Below the pieces are notes generated by a model. That model saw only the letters and a program-made list of their open reading frames with translations. It was not told the DNA's origin and did not search any database. Positions 35,690 to 46,300 of a stretch of DNA of 64,000 bases are shown in pieces. The translations under genes were made by a program, and so were the position numbers. This stretch comes from an uncultured Clostridia bacterium (GTDB lineage Bacteria; Bacillota; Clostridia; Christensenellales; Borkfalkiaceae): contig CAKQQQ010000003.1 of assembly GCA_934271065.1 (NCBI GenBank), forward strand, positions 62,001-126,000, written 5' to 3'. Position 1 is the first letter of the stretch. Every line of letters starts with the position of its first letter.

Positions 35690-36685
35690 ATGTTCAAATA
35701 CGTATTAAAAAGAATAGGGCTTGCGATTCTTATACTGTTCGGCGTGTCCGTAATAATATACTCGCTCGTAAGAATGATGCCCGTCAACTATATAACCGAT
35801 AAGTTTCAGGCGCAACTGCTCGACGGAACGATAACGAAAGAAGAAGTCAACAGAATGCTCGCTTTGTACGGGCTCGAAGATAGTTCGTTCGGCGGGATAT
35901 GCAGGGGCTACGCGAAGTGGATAGGCAACGTAATGAAAGGCGATCTCGGCACTTCGTTCCTGTACGGCGACAAGGTTTCTACGGTTATATTCCAGAATAT
36001 GGGCATTTCGTTCGGCATAGCCTTCGTCGCCCTTATATTCGAGTTTCTTATCGCCATTCCGCTCGGCGTAAAAGCCGCAGTCAATCAGAACGGCGTTATG
36101 GACTATACTACCAGCGTACTCGCGATGGTGGGTACGGCTCTGCCCACGTTCTTCTTCGCCGCGCTCTGCATAGAGTTATTCTCCGTGCAACTCGGCTGGT
36201 TTCCCGTAAACGGGTTGCAAGGCACTCTGCCGATAACCGCTTCGGGGTGGGAGAGATTTATAGATAAGTTGTGGCATCTCGTTCTGCCGATATTCATAAT
36301 GGTGTTCCTGTCGATAGGCGGGCTTATGCGTTATACGCGTACCAACACGCTCGACGTGCTTAACGCGGACTATATCCGCACCGCAAGGGCGAAAGGCTTG
36401 CCCGAACGCAAGGTTATCTATAAGCACGCGTTCAGAAACACTATGATACCGCTCGTAACTCTGCTTGCGGGTACTATCCCCGGTCTGTTCAGCGGCGCGA
36501 TGATTACCGAGCAGATATTCTCTATCCCCGGTATCGGCGCGAAGGCTTACGCCGCGCTCAAAGCGGGCGACGTGCCGTTTATAATGGGATATAATATGTT
36601 CCTTGCCATACTTACGGTTATAGGAACGTTACTTGCCGACCTTATGTACGCCGTGGTAGATCCGCGCGTCAAACTCACTAAATAA
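35690..36685 (+). CDS. oppB: Oligopeptide ABC transporter permease OppB
   Basis: Integral membrane permease of 331 residues forming half of the peptide channel with OppC. It has the typical start MFKYVLKRIGLAILILFGVSVIIYSLVRMMPVN, about six membrane helices, and the EAA loop that contacts the ATPases (YIRTARAKGLPERKVIYKHAFRNTMIPLVT). GAMITEQIFSIPGIGAKAY is also a family mark. The ribosome site is CGGAG close to the ATG. It lies between oppA and oppC in the normal order. Confidence 0.96.
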   Translation: MFKYVLKRIGLAILILFGVSVIIYSLVRMMPVNYITDKFQAQLLDGTITKEEVNRMLALYGLEDSSFGGICRGYAKWIGNVMKGDLGTSFLYGDKVSTVIFQNMGISFGIAFVALIFEFLIAIPLGVKAAVNQNGVMDYTTSVLAMVGTALPTFFFAALCIELFSVQLGWFPVNGLQGTLPITASGWERFIDKLWHLVLPIFIMVFLSIGGLMRYTRTNTLDVLNADYIRTARAKGLPERKVIYKHAFRNTMIPLVTLLAGTIPGLFSGAMITEQIFSIPGIGAKAYAALKAGDVPFIMGYNMFLAILTVIGTLLADLMYAVVDPRVKLTK

Positions 36686-36699
36686 CGGAGGGCTTTTGT

Positions 36700-37842
36700 A
36701 TGAACGAAGAAAAAGAATTTGAACTTAATAAGCCCGACGAAGTCGCCGAACGCATTATGGACGCGGAATGTGAAAACGAAAGAAAAGACGCGCCCGTAAA
36801 CGGCGAAGATCAGGCGTTCAAGAACGGCGAAAGTCTCGAAGACAGGGTAAAACTCCTTTCGCCCGGCAGACTCGTGGCGAAAAGGTTTTTCCGCTCCAAA
36901 CTGTCGGTCATCGGGCTGGCGACGCTTATCGCGTTTTTCCTTATATCCTTTCTCGGTCCGCTTTTAAGATTCTGCTGCCCGTTCGTCTGGGCGCAGAACG
37001 AAGTAGACAGAACGCCCGGACCGTACGTTTCGCTCTATACCGGCAAAGACTACGTCGACGCGGACGGAAATAAGTTTACCGCCTACGAATACAGCAAGGT
37101 AAGAAACGAAACGTTCAACGACGACGCCGGTCCTTCCGCAAAGCACCTGCTCGGTACGGATAAAAACGGCTACGATATATTTTCAAGGATAATGTACGGC
37201 GGAAGAGTGTCGCTTACGCTCGGCTTCGTCGTGGTAATACTCGAAACCTTGCTCGGCGTGCTGCTCGGCGGGCTGGCGGGGTATTTCGGCAAGTGGGTTG
37301 ACCAACTGATAATGCGTATAGTCGATATACTTAACTGTATACCTACGCTGCCGATAATGCTTATAATCAGTTTTATGCTCGACGCGAACGGCGTTTACGG
37401 TATGTCTAAACTCTATATCACGATGGCTATGCTCACGCTCATAGGCTGGGCGGGCACGGCGAGAATGGTAAGGGGGCAGATACTGTTTTTAAGAGAGCAG
37501 GAATATATGGTGGCTACCGAATGTACGGGGCTGTCCGTTCCCAAACGAATTTTCAAACACCTGCTTCCGAACGTTCTGCCGCAACTGATCGTGTCGATGA
37601 CGCTCGGTCTCGGCGGAATAATCCTTACGGAAGCGACGCTCGGCTATTTAGGGCTCGGCGTTCCCGTCGAATACGCGACGTGGGGCAATATGATAAACGT
37701 TCTTACTCAACCCGTAACTTACTGGGGCGCGCATTTCAATCAATGGATACCCGTAGGGCTTTGCATTATACTCGCCGTGCTTGCGTTTAACTTTGTCGGC
37801 GACGGGCTCAGAGACGCGTTCGATCCCAAGATGAAGAGGTAA
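36700..37842 (+). CDS. oppC: Oligopeptide ABC transporter permease OppC
   Basis: Second channel subunit, 380 residues. A long charged cytoplasmic N-terminus (about 1-65, rich in Glu, Asp and Lys) precedes the first helix at KLSVIGLATLIAFFLISFLGPLL. The extracellular part with HLLGTDKNGYDIFSRIMYGGR and the EAA-type loop VATECTGLSVPKRIFKHLLPNVLPQLIV identify OppC/DppC. The N-terminal extension is longer than in most OppC proteins. The ribosome site GGAGGG is strong. It lies two bases before oppD. Confidence 0.95.
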   Translation: MNEEKEFELNKPDEVAERIMDAECENERKDAPVNGEDQAFKNGESLEDRVKLLSPGRLVAKRFFRSKLSVIGLATLIAFFLISFLGPLLRFCCPFVWAQNEVDRTPGPYVSLYTGKDYVDADGNKFTAYEYSKVRNETFNDDAGPSAKHLLGTDKNGYDIFSRIMYGGRVSLTLGFVVVILETLLGVLLGGLAGYFGKWVDQLIMRIVDILNCIPTLPIMLIISFMLDANGVYGMSKLYITMAMLTLIGWAGTARMVRGQILFLREQEYMVATECTGLSVPKRIFKHLLPNVLPQLIVSMTLGLGGIILTEATLGYLGLGVPVEYATWGNMINVLTQPVTYWGAHFNQWIPVGLCIILAVLAFNFVGDGLRDAFDPKMKR

Positions 37843-37844
37843 TT

Positions 37845-39227
37845 ATGGCGGAAAAAACGACGAAGGAAGAACTTAAAAAACACTACCTTTCGGGCAAAGA
37901 ATCCCGCGAGATAGCCAAACGCAACAAGGAATTCGTAAAACAACTCGAAAAGCGTAAAAAGCGTAAAAACGCCGACGCGAGCGAGTACACGACGGAGATG
38001 AAAGATCCCCGTGACATAGTCGAATTCGATAATCTGCATACTTACTTTTTTACCGACGCGGGCATATCCAAAGCGGTAAACGGCGTTTCGTTCTCTATCC
38101 CCGAAAACTCGGTAGTCGGCATAGTCGGCGAGTCGGGTTGCGGCAAGTCCGTAACCAGCCTTTCGCTTATGCAACTCATTCAGGGTCCGACCGGTCAGAT
38201 AGTAAAGGGCGAGATACGGTTTAAGGCGTCGGAATTCAAAAAAGACGAAAACGGCAAGCCGATACCCGTCTATAAGGCGAAACTCGACGAAAACGGCAAG
38301 CCCGTTACCGACGAGAACGGCAACGCGGTATACGAAACCGCGCCCGTAACCGACAAACACGGCAACCCCGTTTGCGATAAGGACGGAAACGTTAAATACG
38401 CGCCCGTTCAGGACAGAGACGAAGCGGGCGTGCTGAAATACGAGACCGAAGAAAAGGTATACGATATTGCCAAAATGCCGCTTAAAGAGATGTCTAAAAT
38501 CCGCGGCAGGCAGATAGCGATGATATTTCAAGAGCCTATGACTTCGCTCAACCCCGTATTCACGATAGGCAACCAACTCGACGAAGTAACGCTGTTGCAT
38601 ATCAGAGACGCGGACAAGCGCGAAGCGAAGGCGAGAAGTCTCGAAATGCTCGAACTCGTAGGGATAGCGATGCCCGAAAGAGTTTACAATTCATACCCGC
38701 ACGAAATATCAGGCGGTATGAGACAAAGGGTAATGATAGCGATGGCGCTCGCGTGCAATCCGAGACTCGTTATCGCCGACGAGCCGACTACCGCGCTCGA
38801 CGTTACCATTCAGGCGCAGATACTCGACCTGCTCCGCGACGTCAGACAGAAGATGAACGGCTCGATTATGCTCATCACGCACGATCTCGGCGTTATAGCG
38901 GAAATGGCGGATTACGTCTACGTTATGTACGCGGGCAAGGTGGTAGAGCAGGGTACGGCGCAGGAAATTTTCAAAAACCCCCTGCACCCGTATACGATAG
39001 GCTTACAGAAAAGCAAACCGGTCGTCGGAAAGGAAGTCGACGAACTCTATTCGATACCCGGCAACGTGCCTAACCCCGTAAATATGCCCGATTACTGCTA
39101 TTTCAGAGAGCGTTGCAACGCCTGTACCGAAAAATGCGCGGGCAAATATCCGGCGTTCGTTAAAGTATCGCCTACGCACGGCGTAGCGTGTTACAAATAC
39201 ACCGACAAGGCTGAAACAGATGAATAA
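37845..39227 (+). CDS. oppD: Oligopeptide ABC transporter ATPase OppD with internal repeat insertion
   Basis: ATPase of 460 residues, over 100 longer than typical OppD. A Lys-rich N-terminal extension (about 1-55) precedes the core. Walker A GESGCGKS is at 95-102, then LQ-helix and GEIRF. After this strand comes an insert of about 80 residues (roughly 127-206, bases 38223-38463) made of spaced DENGKP / DENGNA / DKHGNP / DKDGNV units. The core resumes with LKEMSKIRGRQIAMIFQEPMTSLNPV (Q-loop), ISGGMRQRV signature and Walker B LVIADEPTTALD. The C-terminal cysteine block (YFRERCNACTEKCAGKYPAF) is the OppD/F Fe-S or zinc-type motif. The frame is open throughout, so the insert is real. The last eight bases overlap oppF. 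Confidence 0.94.
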   Translation: MAEKTTKEELKKHYLSGKESREIAKRNKEFVKQLEKRKKRKNADASEYTTEMKDPRDIVEFDNLHTYFFTDAGISKAVNGVSFSIPENSVVGIVGESGCGKSVTSLSLMQLIQGPTGQIVKGEIRFKASEFKKDENGKPIPVYKAKLDENGKPVTDENGNAVYETAPVTDKHGNPVCDKDGNVKYAPVQDRDEAGVLKYETEEKVYDIAKMPLKEMSKIRGRQIAMIFQEPMTSLNPVFTIGNQLDEVTLLHIRDADKREAKARSLEMLELVGIAMPERVYNSYPHEISGGMRQRVMIAMALACNPRLVIADEPTTALDVTIQAQILDLLRDVRQKMNGSIMLITHDLGVIAEMADYVYVMYAGKVVEQGTAQEIFKNPLHPYTIGLQKSKPVVGKEVDELYSIPGNVPNPVNMPDYCYFRERCNACTEKCAGKYPAFVKVSPTHGVACYKYTDKAETDE

Positions 39228-40341
39228 TACCAAGAAATTAAAAGAAAATAAGAGTGAAGAGATTAAGGTAGAAGTTGAAGAGACGGTCGCTATGACCGAA
39301 GAGATTATCGACGTTACCGCCGCCGAAGCGGCTGCGGCGTCCGACGAACTCGCGGCGGCGATCGACGAAGGCGATTACCTGCTCAAAGTCGAACACCTTA
39401 AAAAATACTTTCCGCTCGAAACGGACTTTTTCGGCAAACCGAAAACGTACGTCCGCGCCGTAGACGACGTGACTTTCGGCGTCAAGGCGGGCAGTACCGT
39501 CGGCATAGTCGGCGAGTCGGGTTGCGGAAAGACCACTATGGGCAGAACGGTGCTCAGACTCCATTCGTTTACCGACGGAAAGATAATTTTCGACGGGTAC
39601 GATATCGGTACGATGAAAAATTCCGATCTCCGTAAAATCCGCCCCCAGATACAGATGATATTTCAGGATCCGTATTCGAGCCTTTCGCCCAGACTGCGCG
39701 TCGGGGATATCATAGGCGAAGCGGTCGCGGAACACGGCATAGTGCCTAAGGACGAACTTAAAGATTACGTCTTGTCGATAATGCGTAAATGCGGCTTACA
39801 GCCCCATTATTACGAGCGTTACCCGCACGAGTTTTCGGGCGGACAGAGACAGCGTATCTGTATAGCGCGCGCGCTCGCGCTCAAACCCAAACTCGTCATC
39901 TGCGACGAGCCCGTTTCCGCGCTGGACGTTTCCATTCAGGCGCAGATTATCAACCTGCTTAAATCCTTACAGAAAAACGACGGAATCGCGTATATATTCA
40001 TATCCCACGATTTGTCGGTCGTAGAACATATCAGCGACGAAGTCGGGGTTATGTATCTGGGCAGTATGGTCGAATACGGAAATAAAAAGGATATTTTCGC
40101 CAACCCCATGCACCCGTACACGCAGGCGTTGTTTTCCGCCGTGCCGATACCCGATCCGGACGTGAAGAACAAGAGAATTATACTCAAAGGCGACATTCCG
40201 TCGCCCGCAAACCCGCCGTCGGGCTGTAAATTCCATACGCGTTGCAGTAAATGTATGGAAATCTGCAAAACCGAAACCCCCGTATTCAAGGAATACGCGC
40301 CGGGGCATAGGGTAGCGTGCCACTTATACGAACAAAAATAA
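39220..40341 (+). CDS. oppF: Oligopeptide ABC transporter ATPase OppF
   Basis: Second ATPase of the importer, 373 residues. It has an acidic, alanine-rich N-terminal extension of about 50 residues, then LLKVEHLKKYFPLE, Walker A GESGCGKT (98-105, K104), the Q-loop QMIFQDPYSSLSPRLRVGDII, signature FSGGQRQRI and Walker B LVICDEPVSALDVS. The C-terminal cysteine motif CKFHTRCSKCMEICK matches the OppF tail. It overlaps oppD by eight bases and ends 16 bases before the subtilase gene. Confidence 0.96.
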   Translation: MNNTKKLKENKSEEIKVEVEETVAMTEEIIDVTAAEAAAASDELAAAIDEGDYLLKVEHLKKYFPLETDFFGKPKTYVRAVDDVTFGVKAGSTVGIVGESGCGKTTMGRTVLRLHSFTDGKIIFDGYDIGTMKNSDLRKIRPQIQMIFQDPYSSLSPRLRVGDIIGEAVAEHGIVPKDELKDYVLSIMRKCGLQPHYYERYPHEFSGGQRQRICIARALALKPKLVICDEPVSALDVSIQAQIINLLKSLQKNDGIAYIFISHDLSVVEHISDEVGVMYLGSMVEYGNKKDIFANPMHPYTQALFSAVPIPDPDVKNKRIILKGDIPSPANPPSGCKFHTRCSKCMEICKTETPVFKEYAPGHRVACHLYEQK

Positions 40342-40357
40342 TTCACAGAGAACGAAA

Positions 40358-43300
40358 ATGGATAAAATCACTAAAAAACTTTCGCTTATAGTTACGAGCG
40401 TGTTGCTTGCGGCAAGCATAGCGATAACGCCCGTGGCAGCCGCCGCTTCAAAGGGTAAAGCCCCCGCGCAGAGCGGCTCGGCGACGCAAAACGCCAAGGC
40501 GGGCGCGCTTGAAGAAGTCACCGATCTCGCCGCCGCGGACACTTCATCGCTCATATCCGAAAATTACCGCAAAGAAAGCGAAAAGGCTTCGCTCAGCGGC
40601 TCGCACAACGTCATAGTCTCACTCGAAGGCAAGAGCCTTTCCGACAGAACGAACGGCAACGTGACGGGGTATATGGAATCCTTCGCGGGTTCGGTCGCCG
40701 CTAACGAAATCGAAAGAGAACAGAACGCGTTTTTAAGAAAACTCGACGCGGCGAACGTGCCTTACGAGTACAAATACTCGTATAATACGGTCGCCAACGC
40801 CGTCGCGCTTAAAATCGACGTCAAATATATCTCCGACGTAAAGAAAATAAGCGGCGTAGACGACGTTACCGTGTCCGAATACTACTACGCGCCGCAGGAT
40901 ATAGACGTTCAGAACGAAACCAACGTCTGGGGTACGGGTATTTACAAAATATCCGAAGAACTCCGTAATAAAGGTTACGACGGAAGCGGTATGGTCGTGG
41001 CGGTACTCGATACCGGTCTCGACTATTCTCACGCGGCGTTCCGCACTATGCCCGTAACCAAAGCGGGCGTGACGACGCTTGACAAAGCGACCGTAAAAAG
41101 CAAAATTTTCAACGGCGAAACGAGCAAAGGTCTTATCTCCAAAAACAAGACCGTTACCGTAGACGACGTTTATTATAACGCAAAAGTCCCGTTCGCGTAC
41201 GACTACGCGGACAACGACGCCGACGTATATCCGTCCTACTCGCACCACGGCACGCACGTCGCGGGCATTATCGCAGGTTCGCCCATTCTCGACGAGAACG
41301 GCGACGATCAGACGATTAAGGATCAGGACGGCAACGAAATACTCGACAAAGACGGCAATCCTATGACCTTTACCGGCGTCGCGCCCAACGCGCAACTCGC
41401 CATATTCAAGGTCTTTACCGATAACGAAGAAGAAGAAGGGCTCGGCGGCGCGGAGACCGTCAACATTCTCTGCGCGCTCGAAGACTGCGTCAAACTCAAA
41501 GTAGACGTTATCAATATGAGTCTCGGTTCTTCCGCAGGCTTTTCCACCGCGGACAACGACTTTATGCAGAGCGTTTACGATAACGTAAGAAAGGCGGGCA
41601 TAAGCCTTATGGTCGCGGCGAGCAACGATTACAGTTCGGCGTACAACGGCGTGTACGGCACTAACCTTGCCACCAGCCCCGACTCCGCAACCGTAGGTTC
41701 TCCGTCCACCTTCGACGCGGCGATGAGCGTTGCGAGTATCAACGGTCAGAAAGCCAAATATATAAAGGTAACCGTAGACGGCGCGGAAAAGTATCTGTAC
41801 TTTACCGAAGCGTCAGACGGCAACGGCAACCAGAAAGACTTTATCAAAGAAATAATGAACAACCCGTCGATTACCGTTAAAACCGATAACGACGGCAATA
41901 AGTACGCCGATCTCGACTACGTCGTAGTACCCGGATTCGGTCAGTCGGCTAACTACGTCGGCATTGACGTAAAGGGCAAAGTCGCGGTGGTACGCCGCGG
42001 CGGAGACGTTACCTTTGAAGAAAAGGTCAGAACGGCGAAGCAAAAAGGCGCGACAGCGTGCGTAATTTACAATAACGTTTCGGGCGTTATACGAATGAGT
42101 CTCGGCAACCTGTACAACCCCGTGCCGACCTGTTCGATAACGATGGACGCGGCAAACGCGTTCGTTCCGTCGTCCAACAACACCATTACGGCTAAAACGG
42201 GTACGTTCAGAATAAGCGAAAAGCAAAAAGCCGGTCCGTTTATGTCCGACTTTTCGAGTTGGGGGCCGACGCCCGACCTTAAACTCAAACCCGAAATATC
42301 CGCGCACGGCGGCGAAATAACTTCCGCCGTACCCAACGGCTGGGCGGAACTGTCGGGTACGAGTATGGCTACGCCCAACCTTGCCGGCGCGATGAGCCTT
42401 ATACTCGAATACGTCAAGAACAACTCCGCGACGTTTAATCCGAATTCCGAAATCTATTCCGATCTCGTGGCGCACGCCAACCGCCTGTTTATGAGTACCG
42501 CCACGATCGCTTACGACGAATACAATTCTCCGTACTCGCCGAGAAAGCAGGGCGCGGGGCTTGCGGATATCAGCAAAGCCACCACCGCCAAGGCGTATAT
42601 CTACGTCAAGAACAGCGACAAGACCAAAGTCGAAGTCGGCGACGATCCGTACAGAAACGGCGTGTACAGACTTACTTTCAACGTAAAGAACTTCGGTACT
42701 GCGGACAGAACTTACGAACTCGACACGCTTACCATGACCGAGACGCTCGCGTCGGATAAAATATCCGTAGCGGAAAGGGCGTATATGCTCGACGATAAAT
42801 GCGCGTTCGATTTCAAACTCGATTCCGCCGCAAAGGGCAGTACGCTTTCGGACAGAACGCTTACCTTAAAGGGCGGCGATGACGTAACCTTAACCGTTAC
42901 CGTCTCGCTTAAAGACGAAGCGAAAAAATATATCGACGACAGTTTCAAAAACGGTATGTACGTCGAAGGTTTCGTAAAACTCGGCGATAAGACGGGCGAC
43001 GCGTCGTCGGTAGACCTTAATATCCCGTGGCTCGGTTTCTACGGCGACTGGTACGACGCGGCGATGTTCGATATATCCGATTACGAACTCTCCGAAAAGT
43101 TGCAGGACGACGGTATTCCCGACGACCGTAAACCCAAGGCGCAGATGTACGCCACGACTCCGCTCGGCTCGTATTACGACGGCAAGTATATAATCCCGCT
43201 CGGCTCGTATCTCTATAACCAGAGCGACGACCAGAAAAAGATATATTCGTCCACCGATAAGGCGGCTATCTCCCTGTACGACGAGAAGAACCACCGCACC

Positions 43301-46300
43301 GTCAACAAACTCTACGCTATCTACGCGGGGCTTTTGCGCGGCGCGAAGAAAATGAATCTGTCCATCACGGACGCCGTAACGGGCGAAGTGGTGTACGCGA
43401 AGACCATTACCAACGTCAGAAAATCGTACACGGGCGGCTCGTCTACGGGCAGGGGCTCGTTCATCGAAGTCGAGTGGTCGCCGATAGAAGAAGCGATTTC
43501 AAACAACAGACAGTACCTGTTCCACGTCGAAGGCGTGCTTGACGATATAAGCGAAGACAGACGGTACGATCCGAGCAAGTATTCGTATAACAAATCGTTC
43601 GACTTCACTTTCTTCGTTGACGGCGAAGCACCCGAAATTACCGATTATAAACTCAGATTCGAGTCTTATAAAGACGAAAACGACGTTATCAAATACAGCG
43701 TGTATCTCGACGTAGACGTATACGATAACCGTTACGCGCAATCGATCGCGCTCTGCTACGAGGACTATAACGAAATGGCGTTAAAACTCTTTAACTCGAC
43801 GCTTAACCCGATTTATTCCGCGAGCAACTCGACCACCACCGTAACTCTCGACGTAACCGATTATTACGAAGCGGTCAAGAACAAGACCATAACCGACAAA
43901 GATCTCTATCTTCAGGTAGACGACTACGCGCTCAACACCCGCGTATACCGCATCAACGACTTCATATCTTTCGCCGACGCGGTAAATTACCCCGACGAAG
44001 TGAATATAGACACGGGCAGCGCGGTTACGGGCAACGAAGACTATTCGAGAGAAATAACGATAGGCGTAAACGAAGCCAAACAACTTTCCGTATCGGTCGC
44101 GCCCGCGGGCAAAGCGTCGGTAGGTCTGTTCTGGAAGTCGTTTGACGACGGAATAGTAAAGATAAGAGACGGCGAACTGTTCGGCGTATCAGCAGGCGAC
44201 GCGATCGTCAAGGTATACGCTGGCAAGAACGAATACGCCGAAGCGAGCGACGGAATACTCGTACACGTCGTGAACGACGATTCGTCCGCTCCCAACGTAA
44301 CCAAACTCTCGCTCGGTCTTATCCAGAACAAGGGCGGCGCGATGGTCAACCCCACCAACGCTACGGTGGACGTAAACCAGAACACGCGTATAGTAATGAC
44401 GACGCGCGTCGAGCCTTGGTATTATGCGGGCGAGACGGACGTCAGATGGGAAAGCGACGCGCCCGACGTGGCGACGGTCGACTCACGCGGGGTAGTAACC
44501 ACGCATAAAGAAGGCGTGGCGACGATCCGCGCGACGTTGTATTCGAACGGCAGACCGACCATTTACGTCGCAAGCACCACGCTGAACGTGGGCGCGGAAT
44601 TCGTAGTCGTAAACGGCTATCTCAGAGAATATCACGGCGCGGGCGGCAAGGTGGTAATACCCAAATCGCTCAACGTGTACTATATCTACGAAGAAGCGTT
44701 CAAGGGCAACGACAATATCGAAGAGATAGAAATATCTTCGCCGTGTACCGAAATTCAGCAGTACGCGTTCGCGAATATGTCTGCTCTTAAACGCGTAATA
44801 CTTCCGCACACGGTAAACTTCATATATAAATACGCGTTCTATAACTGTCCGAAACTCGAAACGATCGATATGCACTCTACGTCGGTGGCGTTCGGAATGC
44901 ACTCGTTCGAGAAATGCGTCTCGCTTAAAAACGTCAACAACGTAACCCTGCTTAACGGGCTTAAAAAAGAAGACGTCGAAATAATGCACCTTACCGAAGG
45001 CGTCGGCTTTGCGAGATCGGCGGCGAAACTCACCACGACGGGCAATTACGCGTTCAAGGACTGCTCTTCGCTCACGGCGATAGACATTACCGAACTCCGC
45101 GTGGCGGGGCATAACGTATTCGAGAACTGTACTTCGCTTACCGAAGTAACGCTCAGCAGATTTACCGATCTCGGCTCGGATATGTTCTTCAACTGTTCGT
45201 CGCTTACGAAACTGAAATATACCGATCTCGGCGCGGCGGATGCGGGTTCTATCGCGTACTCGGGCAAAGTCTCGCCGTTCGGTAACTGTAACGTAACCGA
45301 AATCGAATGTGCGGACGGAATACTGACCTTTGCGGGCGGCGCGTGGTATAACGCGGATAAGACCGTTCTTTATAAAGTAAGTCAGGATCTGACTACGTTC
45401 GTCGTTCCGTCTACGGTAATAGAAATCGGTGCGAACGCGTTTGCGGGCAATAAGAATATTACTTCCGTACGGTTTACGGAGAAAGAAGGCGGCGGTTACG
45501 CCCTTAAAACGATAGGCAACTACGCGTTCTCGGGCTGCGGCTCGCTCGCGTCGATAACCTTGCCGTCAAGCGTGGAAAAACTCGGCGTAGGCGCGTTCAG
45601 TTGGTGTTCTGCGCTCACGAGCGCGGATCTGTCCGGCGTGGCTATATCCGAAATCCCCGCCGACACGTTCGCTTTCGCCGGCGTAGACGTTAAGGACGTT
45701 CAGGGCGTAAATAAAGAAGTAGCCCTTCTCAGCACCGTCAAATTCAACGCCGCGGTTACTTCGCTCGGCGAAAACTGCTTTAAGGCGAGCGGACTTACGA
45801 CGATCGATCTGTCTGAAACGAGCATATCTTCGCTCGGCGACGGCGCGTTCTCTTCCTGCGGATTTTTACAGCAGGTAACGCTCGGCAATATAACGGAAAT
45901 GGGCGAAAACGTCTTCGACGGCGCGTTCGTTACGAGTCCGTGTTTAAGAACGGTAACGTTCGGCGCGGGCAGTACCGCGCTCGGTGCGGGCGCGTTCAGG
46001 GGGCAGAAGAACCTTTCGACGCTTACCCTGTCCGACGCGCAGAAATCGTTGCAAACGATAGGCGCGTACACCTTCGCGGGTTGCGCCAAACTCTCCGTCA
46101 TTCCCGTCACGGGCGCGGAAGTTATAGGCGACGGCGCGTTTGCGGGCTGCTCCGCGTTGAGAAAATTCGACCTTTCCGCCGCTAAAACGATAGGCGCGAA
46201 CGCGTTTAAGGGTTGTACGAATATGTCTTCGCCCAACCTTGGCAACGCCACGTTTATAGGCGATTACGCGTTCTACGGCTGCGAATCGCTCGGCGCGATT

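Noticed and set aside
38223..38463. OppD insertion considered as a frameshift or assembly join
   Set aside because: The frame is open, composition and codon use match the flanks, and core motifs on both sides are intact.
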